A stretch of DNA of 64,000 bases from Vreelandella arcis (GTDB taxonomy: Bacteria > Pseudomonadota > Gammaproteobacteria > Pseudomonadales > Halomonadaceae), in assembly GCF_900103865.1 (NCBI RefSeq), contig NZ_FNII01000016.1:1-64000 (forward strand). The letters are read 5' to 3'. Below, piece after piece: positions 28,080 through 37,474 of this stretch (its first letter is position 1; every line of letters starts with the position of its first letter). Made by a program: the position numbers and the translations under genes. The notes beneath the pieces were generated by a model that was given only the letters and a program-made list of their open reading frames with translations, had not been told where the DNA came from and searched no databases.

Positions 28080-30512
28080 ATGGGCAAGCGATTTTCGCGC
28101 GCGGTGCCAGTGGCGCAAACATTGATGGGCAGTTTGCTGGCCGGCGCCTCGTTTTCTGCCGTGGCACAGAGCGAACCGCTCTCGGCAGACGCGCTAGACT
28201 GGGAACCCTGGGGGAAGGAAGAAGCGGCGACTCAACTATGCCGTGGACGTTATGTGATGCCCGGCTATCGCTTGGCTGAACAAGATAGCCCCGAAACGCT
28301 TGCGGCAGAGGCCACTGAGGCAGATTACGACATCGACGGCCGAACAATTTTGCGTGGCGATGTGGTATTGCGGCGGGCCAATGAAGAAGTCGAAGCTGAT
28401 CAGGTCACCATGCCTGCGGATCGCGAGCGGGTGAACGCCGAAGGCAATATTGCGCTGCGCGATGGCACAGCGCTGGTGCGTGGTGATAGCGCTGAAATAA
28501 TGCTCAACGAAGACCGCACACAGTTGGATAATAGTCGGTTCGTGCTTTACGACCAGCACCTGCGTGGTCAAGCCGGGCAGCTCGAACAGTTGGAAAAAGA
28601 CCAGTACCGTCTTCAGGATGCCCGCTTTACCACCTGCGACCCTGGCAAAAATACCTGGCAGCTTGTGAGTAGCGACATCCACCTGGATCAAGCCGAAGGT
28701 TTCGGCACAGCGCGACATGCGCGCCTGGAAATCAAAGACGTGCCCGTGATGTATGTCCCCTGGGTGCGCTTTCCGATTGACGACCGCCGCCATACCGGCT
28801 TGTTAACCCCAGCGATCTCCTTGTCCGGCGATGGTGTCGACTATACCCAGCCGTTTTATTGGAATATCGCCCCGAACCGCGATGCGACCATCACCCCGCG
28901 CTGGATGTCTGACCACGGCCTGCTATTGAACGGTGAGTTTCGCTACCTGCTTGAAGAAAGCGGAGGCACCGTGGAAGCCGGCTTTTTAAACAGCGATAAC
29001 GGCGGTTCAGGCGGAGCTGAAGGTCGCTTGGAAGGAGAGGATCGCTGGTATTTTGAGGCGCAGCACGTCGGGCGCGTTAACCCGCGTAGCGGGTATCGCT
29101 TACGTTACGGTGCGGCCAGCGACGGTCGTTACTTCGATGACTTTGGCGGCGAGTTTGGCAGCAGTGACCGCGCTAGTATGGAACGCTTGGCACAGGTCGA
29201 TTATCGCGGTGAGCGCTGGCAGTTGGATGCCCGGGCTCAAGGCTTTCAGCGGTTGGACTACCCGCTTAACGAGCGTGACAAACCGTTTTATCGTCTGCCG
29301 AGTTTAACCGCCAATGCCCGTTGGCAATTAGGTAATGGCTTGTATAGCCAATGGCGCTCTAATGCCACTTACTTCTGGCGCGATGTGAACGAGCAGCGGG
29401 TGATCGAGCGCGAGGCCGCTACGGGTAGCCGACTGCACTTAACGCCGGCGTTTGGTTGGCGGTTTGATCGACCCTGGGGCTATATCGAGCCACGCACGGA
29501 GTTTTGGTACACCGGTTATCAGTTGGATTACGGTGACCGTGCCACCGAGAATAGCGAATCGCCGAGCCGCAGTATTGCGGTATCTTCGGTGGACAGCGGC
29601 TTGATATTCGAGCGCGAATTGGCGCTGGGCGGGCGCGAGTACCGTCAAACCTTAGAGCCTCGCTTGAACTACGCCTACGTGCCGCGCACTGACCAAAGTG
29701 AACTGCCCGACTTTGATAGCAGCGAGCGGCCCTTTTCCTGGAACCAGCTTTGGTCTGCTCAGCGCTTCTCCGGGGCTGATCGGGTGGGTGATTTGAATCG
29801 GCTGTCGCTGGGGGTCGAGTCGCGGTTGCTTGAAGATGAGACGGGGCGTGACCGGCTATCCGTGGGGATTGGTCAAAGTGTCTACTTTGACGAGCGCCGG
29901 ATTGATATTGAAGGGGATGCTGATACGCTGCCGCCGCGCAGCGACGGCGAGCGTTACTACCAAGCCACTCGGGATCGCTCCCCCCTGGTGACGCGGGTCG
30001 ATTGGCAAATTAATAACCGCTGGAGCACCGGCTACGAGTGGCTTTATGACGATAACCTCGACCGCACCGAAAGTTCCACCGTGGACGTACGCTATCGTCA
30101 TCCTCGAGGCCACGTAGTGAACCTTGGCTACCGCTGGGAAATCCAAGACTTCGACCCTGGCGTAGAGCCGAGTGATGACAGCTTCCGCAACTACAATCGT
30201 GAAGAATGGGATCTTTCGTTTGCGTGGAAGGCCAGCCCGCAGATTGATCTGATCGGCCGATACCTTCACGATCAAACCAACGACCGCGCATTGGAACAGC
30301 TAGCAGGCGTGCAGTGGAGCGACTGTTGCTATGGCCTCCAGTTGGTATGGCGCGAATGGGTCGACGACAGCGACACCGCACGTATCGGCGATGACTTTAA
30401 TGACCGGGGCCTTTTCTTACGTTTTGTGTTCCGTGGTTTAGGCGGCGTTGGCCAAAGTACCGATGGTTTCTTTGAACAAGCCATTCCGGGTTACCGCCCG
30501 GCGCCTTTATAA
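28080..30512 (+). CDS. lptD: LPS-assembly protein LptD
   Basis: Outer-membrane beta-barrel that inserts lipopolysaccharide into the outer leaflet, working with LptE. The 810-residue protein has a signal peptide ending near SAVAQS, an N-terminal OstA/LptA-like jellyroll (about 60-210) and a C-terminal barrel. Four cysteines expected for the two inter-domain disulfides are present: one in QLCRGRY, one in FTTCDPGKN and the pair in SDCCYGLQL. ATG 28080 gives the better signal peptide; an in-frame ATG at 28062 exists. It heads the conserved lptD-surA-pdxA-rsmA-apaG-apaH block. Confidence 0.96.
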   Translation: MGKRFSRAVPVAQTLMGSLLAGASFSAVAQSEPLSADALDWEPWGKEEAATQLCRGRYVMPGYRLAEQDSPETLAAEATEADYDIDGRTILRGDVVLRRANEEVEADQVTMPADRERVNAEGNIALRDGTALVRGDSAEIMLNEDRTQLDNSRFVLYDQHLRGQAGQLEQLEKDQYRLQDARFTTCDPGKNTWQLVSSDIHLDQAEGFGTARHARLEIKDVPVMYVPWVRFPIDDRRHTGLLTPAISLSGDGVDYTQPFYWNIAPNRDATITPRWMSDHGLLLNGEFRYLLEESGGTVEAGFLNSDNGGSGGAEGRLEGEDRWYFEAQHVGRVNPRSGYRLRYGAASDGRYFDDFGGEFGSSDRASMERLAQVDYRGERWQLDARAQGFQRLDYPLNERDKPFYRLPSLTANARWQLGNGLYSQWRSNATYFWRDVNEQRVIEREAATGSRLHLTPAFGWRFDRPWGYIEPRTEFWYTGYQLDYGDRATENSESPSRSIAVSSVDSGLIFERELALGGREYRQTLEPRLNYAYVPRTDQSELPDFDSSERPFSWNQLWSAQRFSGADRVGDLNRLSLGVESRLLEDETGRDRLSVGIGQSVYFDERRIDIEGDADTLPPRSDGERYYQATRDRSPLVTRVDWQINNRWSTGYEWLYDDNLDRTESSTVDVRYRHPRGHVVNLGYRWEIQDFDPGVEPSDDSFRNYNREEWDLSFAWKASPQIDLIGRYLHDQTNDRALEQLAGVQWSDCCYGLQLVWREWVDDSDTARIGDDFNDRGLFLRFVFRGLGGVGQSTDGFFEQAIPGYRPAPL

Positions 30513-30550
30513 ATTCGCTTTTTGAATGGCAACTGACAGAGATTGACGTT

Positions 30551-31567
30551 ATGAAAATGAGAAAGACCTTGCTCGCCCGCGCCACGATGCTCTCGCTAGG
30601 CGGTGCCTTGGCCCTGTGCATGGCGGCAGCCGTTCCGCTGAGTGCTCAGGCCCAAACATCGGCACCCACTGAGCGCCAGACGCTCGACAGTGTGGTCGCT
30701 GTGGTTAACGAGGGCGTTATCATGCGCAGCGAGCTGGATGACCGTATGGCCCAGGTCGAGCGTCAGGCCGAGGCACGCGGTGAGTCGCTTCCTGCCCGTG
30801 GTCAACTGGAGTCGCAGGTGCTGGAGCGCATGATTGTTGAGGAGATTCAGCTGCAAATGGCTCGCGACGCCAACCTCAGCATCGACGATACTGAGTTGAA
30901 CCGTCAGGTTCGCTCGATTGCCGAGTCGAACAACATGAGCCTGGAAGAATTTGCCGATGCGCTGGAAGCCGATGGCATTACGCTGGCGAGCGTGCGCGAA
31001 GACGTGCGCCGAGAAATGCTGATGCGTCAGGTTCAGCAGCGCCAAGTCGGCAACCGAGTCAATATCAGCGACAGCGAGGTGGATCGCTTACTAAGCCAGC
31101 AGTCGAGCCAGTCAGGCGAACAAGCCGTTATCCAGGAAACCCGTGCCCGCCACATACTGATTGAACTAACCCCGACCCGCAATGAAAGCCAAGCCAGGGC
31201 GAAAGCTCAAGAGGTGCGCGAGCGGTTAGGGCGAGGCGAAGATTTTGCTAAGGTTGCCCGTGAAATGAGCGACGATAACGGCAGCGCGCTCAACGGTGGG
31301 GGGCTTGGCTGGCTGCGTCCAGGACAAACAGTGCCTGCGTTTGAAGACGCAATGCGCGAACTACCGCTGAATCAAATTTCTGAGCCGATCCGCTCGCAGT
31401 TTGGTTACCACATTATTCAAGTCCAAGAGCGCCGTCAGCAAGACGTGACCCAGGAAGCCCAACGTGAAGAGGTACGGCAGGCCATTTTCCAGCGCCGCGC
31501 CAATCAGGAGCTGGAAACCTGGCAGCAGCAAATTCGCTCTCAAGCCTTTGTTGATGTTCGCCTGTAA
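30551..31567 (+). CDS. surA: Periplasmic chaperone SurA with a single parvulin domain
   Basis: Periplasmic folding factor for outer-membrane proteins. The 338-residue protein has a signal peptide ending near LSAQAQ, the SurA N-terminal chaperone domain (about 40-165, beginning LDSVVAVVNEGVIMRSELDDRM), one parvulin-type prolyl isomerase domain (about 195-300, ARHILIEL...GGGLGWLRPGQTVPAFEDAM...SQFGYHIIQV) and a C-terminal helix. E. coli SurA has about 428 residues and two parvulin domains, so one is missing here. The protein is collinear otherwise and no frameshift is seen. The stop overlaps the pdxA start (TAATG). Confidence 0.93.
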   Translation: MKMRKTLLARATMLSLGGALALCMAAAVPLSAQAQTSAPTERQTLDSVVAVVNEGVIMRSELDDRMAQVERQAEARGESLPARGQLESQVLERMIVEEIQLQMARDANLSIDDTELNRQVRSIAESNNMSLEEFADALEADGITLASVREDVRREMLMRQVQQRQVGNRVNISDSEVDRLLSQQSSQSGEQAVIQETRARHILIELTPTRNESQARAKAQEVRERLGRGEDFAKVAREMSDDNGSALNGGGLGWLRPGQTVPAFEDAMRELPLNQISEPIRSQFGYHIIQVQERRQQDVTQEAQREEVRQAIFQRRANQELETWQQQIRSQAFVDVRL

Positions 31568-32622
31568 TGCAATGCACCCAGACATCGCCGGTGGTGATTA
31601 CCACCGGTGAGCCCGCCGGTATTGGGCCTGAGCTTGTGCTGATGCTGGCTGCCCAAGGGGCCTTGCCTGCTGGTACCATAGCGATTGGTGACCCGCAGAT
31701 GCTGCGCCAGCGAGCGGCGGCTTTAGCGCTTGTGGTCGACATTATTGAAACTGCGCCTGGGCAATCCTTGCCTGAGCGACCGGCGTCGACGCTGCCGGTT
31801 TGGCCCGTCGCGCTGAGTGAGCCTGTAATTCCCGGCGTGCTCAACACGGCTAACAGCCGCTATGTGCTTGAGACGTTGGCGTTGGCGGTGGACGCTTGCT
31901 TGGCCGGGCAGGCGGCAGCCATGGTGACCGCTCCGTTGCATAAAGGCGTGATTATCGATGCGGGCGTCACGGGGTTTACCGGGCATACCGAATGGCTGCG
32001 CGATGCCTGCGGCGTCGACGAGGTCGTCATGATGTTGGCGACCGATAACGCGCTCCACGCCCAAGCACCCGGCTGGCAGGGCAGTGGCGATTTGCGTGTT
32101 GCCCTGGCGACCACGCATTTACCGCTGCGTGAAGTGGCGGAGGCGATCACCTATGAGCGTGTAATGCGCATTAGCCGCTTGCTGGACGCCGATTTGCGCC
32201 AACAGTTTGGGCTAACGTCGCCGCGAATTGCGGTGTGTGGTTTGAACCCCCATGCAGGGGAGGATGGCCATCTGGGGCGCGAGGAGTTGGATATCATCAT
32301 TCCCGCCCTCGATGCTCTGCGTCAGGAAGGTCTTGCAATGTCTGGCCCTTTCCCAGCGGATACGCTGTTTACGCCGCGCCATCTAGCCGATGTTGACGCC
32401 GTTCTGGCCATGTATCATGACCAAGGCTTGGCGGTGCTAAAGTACGCCGGCTTTGGTCAGGCTGCCAATATCACCCTGGGTTTGCCACTGGTGCGTACCT
32501 CGGTGGATCATGGCACGGCGCTGACGTTGGCTGGAAAAGGCGTCGCCGACCCCCGCAGCCTTCAGGTTGCGCTATCATTGGCGCGACGGCTCGCCGAGCA
32601 ACGCGCTTCCTCGCTCCATTAA
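31567..32622 (+). CDS. pdxA: 4-hydroxythreonine-4-phosphate dehydrogenase
   Basis: NAD-dependent enzyme of pyridoxal 5'-phosphate synthesis. The 351-residue protein begins with VVITTGEPAGIGPELVL and has APLHKGVIIDAGVTGFTGHTEWL, GLNPHAGEDGHLG and AMYHDQGLAVLKY, which carry the substrate- and metal-binding His and Asp residues. It is translationally coupled to surA by a one-base overlap. Confidence 0.96.
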   Translation: MQCTQTSPVVITTGEPAGIGPELVLMLAAQGALPAGTIAIGDPQMLRQRAAALALVVDIIETAPGQSLPERPASTLPVWPVALSEPVIPGVLNTANSRYVLETLALAVDACLAGQAAAMVTAPLHKGVIIDAGVTGFTGHTEWLRDACGVDEVVMMLATDNALHAQAPGWQGSGDLRVALATTHLPLREVAEAITYERVMRISRLLDADLRQQFGLTSPRIAVCGLNPHAGEDGHLGREELDIIIPALDALRQEGLAMSGPFPADTLFTPRHLADVDAVLAMYHDQGLAVLKYAGFGQAANITLGLPLVRTSVDHGTALTLAGKGVADPRSLQVALSLARRLAEQRASSLH

Positions 32623-32697
32623 CCCGGTGCGTAGCCAACGATGTATTTGCTCAGGCTTATATTTGCCCAACGACTGACCCCCAAGGAATCGTGTTAG

Positions 32698-33513
32698 ATG
32701 TCTCACGCGCCCCAGCAACACCGCGCTCGTAAACGCTTTGGCCAGAATTTTCTGCGTGATCTCGGCATTATTTCGCGCATTGTGCGCGCTATTGGGCCAC
32801 GAGAAGGCGACCGTCTGATTGAAATCGGCCCCGGCCAGGGTGCCTTGACCGAGCCGCTGCTAGACGCTGCCGGTTCACTGGAAGTTATCGAGCTCGACCG
32901 CGACCTGATTCCAGGCCTGCGGGTGCAGTTTTTCAACTACCCCGATTTTGTCATCCACGAAGGCGATGCGCTGAAGTTCGACTTTGCCGCCTTGAAAGGC
33001 GAAGGGCCGGCGCTGCGCGTGGTGGGCAATCTACCGTATAACATCTCGACGCCGCTGATCGTGCATTTGCTAACCATGGGCGATGCCATTGCCGATATGC
33101 ATTTCATGCTGCAAAAAGAAGTCGTCGAGCGTTTGGCGGCGGAACCCGGCGGCCCCGATTGGGGGCGCTTATCGGTGATGGCGCAGTATTATTGCCAAGT
33201 AGAACAGCTGTTTATTGTGCCGCCTGAGGCCTTTGTGCCGCGCCCCAGCGTGGATTCGGCCATCGTTCGCCTCACGCCACACACGGCGCTGCCGCATACC
33301 GCGGATGATCCCGTGCTGCTGTTTGAGCTCGTTAAACTGGCCTTTGGCCAGCGGCGCAAAACGTTGCGTAATAACCTAAAAGGACGGGTCAATATCGATG
33401 TGTTGGAAGCGCTGGGCATTGACCCGGTGCGCCGCCCGCAAACGCTGACGGTCGCCGAGTTTGTGGCGATTGCCAACCGTGTGGCGGCCGATGAAGGGGG
33501 TGTCACGCAGTGA
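32698..33513 (+). CDS. rsmA: 16S rRNA dimethyladenosine transferase
   Basis: Dimethylates two adjacent adenosines near the 3' end of 16S rRNA during 30S assembly (KsgA). The 271-residue protein has RKRFGQNFLRD at the N-terminus, the SAM motif EIGPGQGALTEPLL and the catalytic NLPYNISTPLIVHLL. It overlaps the GTG start of apaG by four bases (GTGA). Confidence 0.97.
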   Translation: MSHAPQQHRARKRFGQNFLRDLGIISRIVRAIGPREGDRLIEIGPGQGALTEPLLDAAGSLEVIELDRDLIPGLRVQFFNYPDFVIHEGDALKFDFAALKGEGPALRVVGNLPYNISTPLIVHLLTMGDAIADMHFMLQKEVVERLAAEPGGPDWGRLSVMAQYYCQVEQLFIVPPEAFVPRPSVDSAIVRLTPHTALPHTADDPVLLFELVKLAFGQRRKTLRNNLKGRVNIDVLEALGIDPVRRPQTLTVAEFVAIANRVAADEGGVTQ

Positions 33514-33887
33514 GCGACTTAGCGATCGACGTCACGGTCACACCGGAGTACCGCGCAGAAGAGTCGAACGAGGCAGACTCGCGTTACGTATTTAGCTACA
33601 CCATTAACGTGCGCAATGACAGCCCGCACAGCGTCCAGTTAATGGATCGCTACTGGAAAATCACTCAGGGCAGCGGTGACTATCAGGAAGTGCGTGGTAA
33701 AGGGGTGGTAGGTCAACAGCCGTTGATTGGTCCGGGCCAGCAGTTTCGTTATACCAGCCGGGCAATGCTGCAAACGCCGGTAGGTGTGATGGAAGGCGTC
33801 TATACGCTGCTGGATACCTCAACCCAGCGCGTTTTTGAAGTTGCCATTCCTGCGTTTCGTCTGGCGGTTCCCTATCAATTGCACTGA
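33510..33887 (+). CDS. apaG: ApaG protein
   Basis: A small beta-sandwich protein of 125 residues conserved next to apaH and rsmA. The family sequence YVFSYTINVRNDSPHSVQLMDRYWKIT and GVVGQQPLIGPGQQFRYTS is intact. Function is unsettled (nucleotide binding has been proposed). The start is a GTG overlapping the rsmA stop. Confidence 0.95.
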   Translation: MSDLAIDVTVTPEYRAEESNEADSRYVFSYTINVRNDSPHSVQLMDRYWKITQGSGDYQEVRGKGVVGQQPLIGPGQQFRYTSRAMLQTPVGVMEGVYTLLDTSTQRVFEVAIPAFRLAVPYQLH

Positions 33888-33913
33888 ATACTCAATGACT
33901 TAAGAGGCCCCGC

Positions 33914-34738
33914 ATGAGTACCTACGCGATTGGCGACCTGCACGGCTGTTACAACGAATGGATGGCCTTGTTGGACGTCCTCAGTTTTAACCCGGCGCAG
34001 GATACCCTTTGGCTGGTCGGCGATGTGGTGAACCGCGGGCCTGATTCGCTGGCTTGCCTGCGCGAGGCCGAAGGACTGGGCAGTGCCGTACGCTGCGTAT
34101 TAGGTAACCACGACTTTCATTTGCTGGTGGCCGCACGGGGCGGGGGTAACCTCAAAAGTAACCCTGGACTCCAAGCGGTATTAGAGGCGCCCGACCGTGA
34201 GCGGTTGCTCGACTGGCTGCAGCAACAGCCTTTGGCGGTGCGAGACGGCAACCGGTTGATGACCCACGCAGGCTTATTGCCCCAGTGGTCCCTTGCCCAG
34301 ACCGAAGCGCTGGCCGGTGAGGTACAGGCGGCGTTAGCCAGCGACCAGTCAGGGGCATTTTTAAGCCAGCTTTATGGTAATCACCCCGACCGCTGGCGCG
34401 ACGAGCTTGACGGTATGGATCGACTACGTTGCATTGTTAACGTGCTAACGCGAATGCGCTTTATTGACGCCGACGGCCGTCTGGATTTCAAGGCCAATCA
34501 GGGCATTGATAGCGCGCCGGCGGGATTTGCCCCGTGGTTCCAATTTCCCCGCGACGATGATCCTGAGCTGTTGTTTGGCCACTGGGCCGCGCTTGAGGGG
34601 CATGCGCCCTATGCTCGCGTCCATGTCGACGCTTTGGATACCGGCTGCGCTTGGGGCGGCTTGCTGACCGCGCTCAATCTGGCGACCGGCGAACGCACCA
34701 GCGTTCCGAGCCACAAGTCTCTAGGCGCGGCGCAATGA
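33914..34738 (+). CDS. apaH: Symmetrical bis(5'-nucleosyl)-tetraphosphatase
   Basis: Cleaves diadenosine tetraphosphate to two ADP, controlling this alarmone and Np4-RNA caps. The 274-residue protein has the metallophosphatase motifs [21 protein letters not shown] and [10 protein letters not shown] in order, and [10 protein letters not shown] further on. The stop overlaps the cca start (ATGA). Confidence 0.96.
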   Translation: MSTYAIGDLHGCYNEWMALLDVLSFNPAQDTLWLVGDVVNRGPDSLACLREAEGLGSAVRCVLGNHDFHLLVAARGGGNLKSNPGLQAVLEAPDRERLLDWLQQQPLAVRDGNRLMTHAGLLPQWSLAQTEALAGEVQAALASDQSGAFLSQLYGNHPDRWRDELDGMDRLRCIVNVLTRMRFIDADGRLDFKANQGIDSAPAGFAPWFQFPRDDDPELLFGHWAALEGHAPYARVHVDALDTGCAWGGLLTALNLATGERTSVPSHKSLGAAQ

Positions 34739-35859
34739 GCGTGCAACGCGACGACCCGCGTCTTGCCGGGCTTGAGGTTTACCGCGTGGGTGGCGCCGTG
34801 CGCGATAAATTGCTGGGCTGGCCCGTTTACGATAACGATTGGGTGGTCGTGGGTGCGACCCCCGATGCCATGCTAAAGCGGGGTTTTAAGCCGGTAGGGC
34901 GAGATTTTCCGGTGTTTCTGCATCCCGACAGCGCCGAAGAGTACGCCCTGGCCCGTACCGAGCGTAAAGCGGGGCATGGCTACGCTGGTTTTCAGGTCAT
35001 TGCCAGCCCCGATGTGACACTGGAAGACGATTTGCTGCGCCGCGATCTGACCATTAACGCCATTGCCGAAGCACCGGATGGCATGCTGATCGATCCCTTT
35101 AACGGACAGCAGGATATTGAGGCGCGGCGGCTTCGCCACGTTTCGCCAGCGTTTAGCGAGGATCCGCTCAGGGTGCTGCGCACGGCGCGCTTTTTGGCTC
35201 GCTACCAACCGTTGGGGTTCGCCATTGCGTCGGAAACCCTGGCGCTAATGAACGATGTCAGCCGCAGCGGTGAGCTGGCTTACCTGGCCGCCGAGCGGGT
35301 GTGGCTGGAAACCCAAAAAGCGTTGGGCGAAGCGGCGCCGGCGAGCTATTTCACCACCCTTGAGCAATGTGAGGCGCTTTCTACGTGGTGGCCCGAGTTG
35401 GCGGGCGATGCGTTAAAGCAGGCGCTTGTCGACATGGCACTGGGTATGGATAGCGCGTCGTTAGCCAGCGCCGATTGGCGCTATGCGTTATTGGTATCGC
35501 GATTAACAGAGACGGAGCGTGAGGCATTGGCCCAACGGCTTCGCTTGCCAAATGCCGTGGCGCAGTTAGCGCGGCATGTGGCGTTGACCCGTGAGTTGTT
35601 GGCGGATGCGCTTAATCCATCCGCCGTTGCGCGCTGGCTGGAGCGACTTGATGCCTGGCGCAAACCGGCCCAGGTAGATGCCCAACTAACGCTGGTAGCG
35701 GTATTGGCGCCTGAGCAAGTGGCCGCGTTGAAAGGTGCCTGGCAGGCGACGCAGCAGGTAAGTCCGCAAACGCTAATGGCCGAAGGCTACCAGGGCGCAG
35801 CGTTGGGGGCCGCACTGAAAGAACGGCGACAGCAAGCCATCGTCGAAGCGCTGGCCTAG
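34735..35859 (+). CDS. cca: CCA-adding tRNA nucleotidyltransferase lacking the HD domain
   Basis: Adds or repairs the 3' CCA of tRNAs. The N-terminal part is close to E. coli Cca: [13 protein letters not shown], the metal-binding [30 protein letters not shown] and [29 protein letters not shown]. The protein has 374 residues against 412 in E. coli, and I cannot find the HD phosphohydrolase His/Asp signature in the C-terminal half, so the phosphatase activities are probably missing. The ATG at 34735 overlaps the apaH stop by four bases. It converges with folK 11 nt away. Confidence 0.92.
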   Translation: MSVQRDDPRLAGLEVYRVGGAVRDKLLGWPVYDNDWVVVGATPDAMLKRGFKPVGRDFPVFLHPDSAEEYALARTERKAGHGYAGFQVIASPDVTLEDDLLRRDLTINAIAEAPDGMLIDPFNGQQDIEARRLRHVSPAFSEDPLRVLRTARFLARYQPLGFAIASETLALMNDVSRSGELAYLAAERVWLETQKALGEAAPASYFTTLEQCEALSTWWPELAGDALKQALVDMALGMDSASLASADWRYALLVSRLTETEREALAQRLRLPNAVAQLARHVALTRELLADALNPSAVARWLERLDAWRKPAQVDAQLTLVAVLAPEQVAALKGAWQATQQVSPQTLMAEGYQGAALGAALKERRQQAIVEALA

Positions 35860-35870
35860 AAAAATCCGCG

Positions 35871-36416
35871 TTACCGGGCCATCGCTTGCTGGGGTAGCGA
35901 GTCGGCCTGTGAAATCCAGCGACCCCGCCAATCAAAATCGATTGCCCATAGGCGCTGGCTGCCCAGGGAGAACGCCGCCCACAGCGTTGCATAAGGTGTA
36001 TGGCAGCAGGGATGTCGCGTCTCGGGGAGTAACTCAGCCAGCGGTTGTAACACAAAGGCATTGAAGGTGATTTCGGCGCGGGGGAGTTCGATGCCGTCAA
36101 CCGTTCCGCAAGCTTCCCCCACGGTTAGTAAGTCAATGTCCAGCGCTCGCGGGCTGTATTTTGCCATGTCGGGCGTTCGGCCGTAGGCGATCTCGAGTTG
36201 TTTTGCCCAGGCTTGCAGCTCACCGGGTGTCCAGTCGCTGTGAAACGCTACCACCAAGTTATAAAAATTACGCTGATCGTTAAAACCCACGGGCTCGCTT
36301 TCAAACACTCGGGAAATCGCTAGCGAGCCGAAGGTGTCGGCCAAGGCATCAAGGCACAAGCGGATATGCCGGGTGGGTTCGATATTGCTGCCCAGGCTGA
36401 CGGTTACTAAGCTCAT
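35871..36416 (-). CDS. folK: 2-amino-4-hydroxy-6-hydroxymethyldihydropteridine pyrophosphokinase
   Basis: Folate pathway enzyme transferring pyrophosphate from ATP to the pterin. The 181-residue protein begins VTVSLGSNIEPTRHI and has SRVFESEPVGFNDQRNFYNLVV and the signature SPRALDIDLL; the residue before SPR is Tyr rather than the more usual Trp-Gly pattern. The start at 36416 overlaps the folB stop by four bases (ATGA), so pterin synthesis steps are coupled. An upstream in-frame reading is folB antiframe and was rejected. Confidence 0.93.
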   Translation of the reverse strand: MSLVTVSLGSNIEPTRHIRLCLDALADTFGSLAISRVFESEPVGFNDQRNFYNLVVAFHSDWTPGELQAWAKQLEIAYGRTPDMAKYSPRALDIDLLTVGEACGTVDGIELPRAEITFNAFVLQPLAELLPETRHPCCHTPYATLWAAFSLGSQRLWAIDFDWRGRWISQADSLPQQAMAR

Positions 36417-36793
36417 GATGGAGGCGCTCCGGTCGTCTCGGTTAGCGTGCCGCGGGTAATTTCCAGCCCTACGCTGCCAGCGTTGGGGACGGCCCCCGGC
36501 TTGCGAACGGTCAATCGTAGCCAGCTGATGGGAAAATCGTTGCGTAGGCAAGCCGCAAGCCGCTCGGCGAAGGTTTCCACGAGGGCAAACTGGTGAGTAT
36601 CGGCAAACTGCTGAATACGCTGACAAATGGCCGCGTAATCAAGGGTCAGTCGAAGATCGTCGGTGGCCGCCGCCGAGCGAATATCCGTCGCGAGGATTAA
36701 GTCTAACCGTAGCGACTGATGAATGGTGCGCTCCCACTCGTAGACACCGATGACGGTGTCGACCTCTAGCGCTTCAATAAAAATATGATCCAT
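36413..36793 (-). CDS. folB: Dihydroneopterin aldolase
   Basis: Folate pathway enzyme that precedes FolK. The 126-residue protein has DHIFIEALEVDTVIGVYEWERTIHQSLRLDL at the start and LDYAAICQRIQQFADTHQFALVETFAERLA, containing the catalytic tyrosine/glutamate region and lysine-bearing VRKPGAV near the end. It is divergent from plsY, with about 90 bases between the two starts. Confidence 0.94.
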   Translation of the reverse strand: MDHIFIEALEVDTVIGVYEWERTIHQSLRLDLILATDIRSAAATDDLRLTLDYAAICQRIQQFADTHQFALVETFAERLAACLRNDFPISWLRLTVRKPGAVPNAGSVGLEITRGTLTETTGAPPS

Positions 36794-36884
36794 GGGCCTT
36801 CCCAAACAGCCGGCGAGCGAGCGATTGTACGTGAGCAAAGCGCTTAGCAACAGTCGATTTGGGCGGCAGGGTGAGCATAGCAGC

Positions 36885-37448
36885 ATGATATGGATAGTGA
36901 TGGGGTACGTCAGTGGCAGTTGGTTGGCGGCGCTTAGCGTCTGCCGCTGGGCGGGTGTGCCTGATCCTCGGCAACATGGCTCGTGCAACCCAGGGGTTTC
37001 CAACGTGCTGCGGTTGTATGGCATGCGATTAGCGGCGGTGACACTGGTGTTAGATGCGTTAAAAGGCATCCCGGCGGTCTTTGCTGCTAAGTTTTTGCAC
37101 TTACCAGTGTGGCTACAGGGGCTGGTTGGGCTGGCCGTGCTGCTGGGCCACAGCTATCCACTTTGGCATGGGTTTCGCGGCGGCAAGGCCGTGGCGAGCG
37201 CATTCGGCATCCTGTTGGTGTTGGTGCCCACCGTGGCGCTAATCAGTGCCTTGGTCTGGGGGCTGCTGGCTTGGCGGCTGAGAACCGCTGCGGTGGCGTC
37301 GCTGGTCAGCGCCTTGATCGCCCCGCTGGTATGCCTATGGTGGGCCCCTGACTACGTTATGGTGGTGGGCGGGTTCAGCCTGCTGGTGCTGATCCGCCAC
37401 GGGTTAAATATTCGCCGATTGCGCCGGGGTGAAGAGCCCCCTTTCTGA
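36885..37448 (+). CDS. plsY: Glycerol-3-phosphate acyltransferase PlsY (variant motifs)
   Basis: Inner-membrane enzyme using acyl phosphate to acylate glycerol 3-phosphate. It has 187 residues and about five hydrophobic segments. Three family motifs are recognisable but altered: GSCNPGVSNVLRLYG where GSGNPGATN is usual, DALKGIPAV which is normal, and GHSYPLWHGFRGGKAVASAFG where GGKGVAT is usual. The changed glycines lie in the phosphate- and substrate-binding loops, so activity should be checked. ATG 36885 was preferred because the longer reading overlaps folB; its ribosome site is weak. Confidence 0.9.
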   Translation: MIWIVMGYVSGSWLAALSVCRWAGVPDPRQHGSCNPGVSNVLRLYGMRLAAVTLVLDALKGIPAVFAAKFLHLPVWLQGLVGLAVLLGHSYPLWHGFRGGKAVASAFGILLVLVPTVALISALVWGLLAWRLRTAAVASLVSALIAPLVCLWWAPDYVMVVGGFSLLVLIRHGLNIRRLRRGEEPPF

Positions 37449-37474
37449 TAACCGACCACCCTGTGCTGTTGGGC

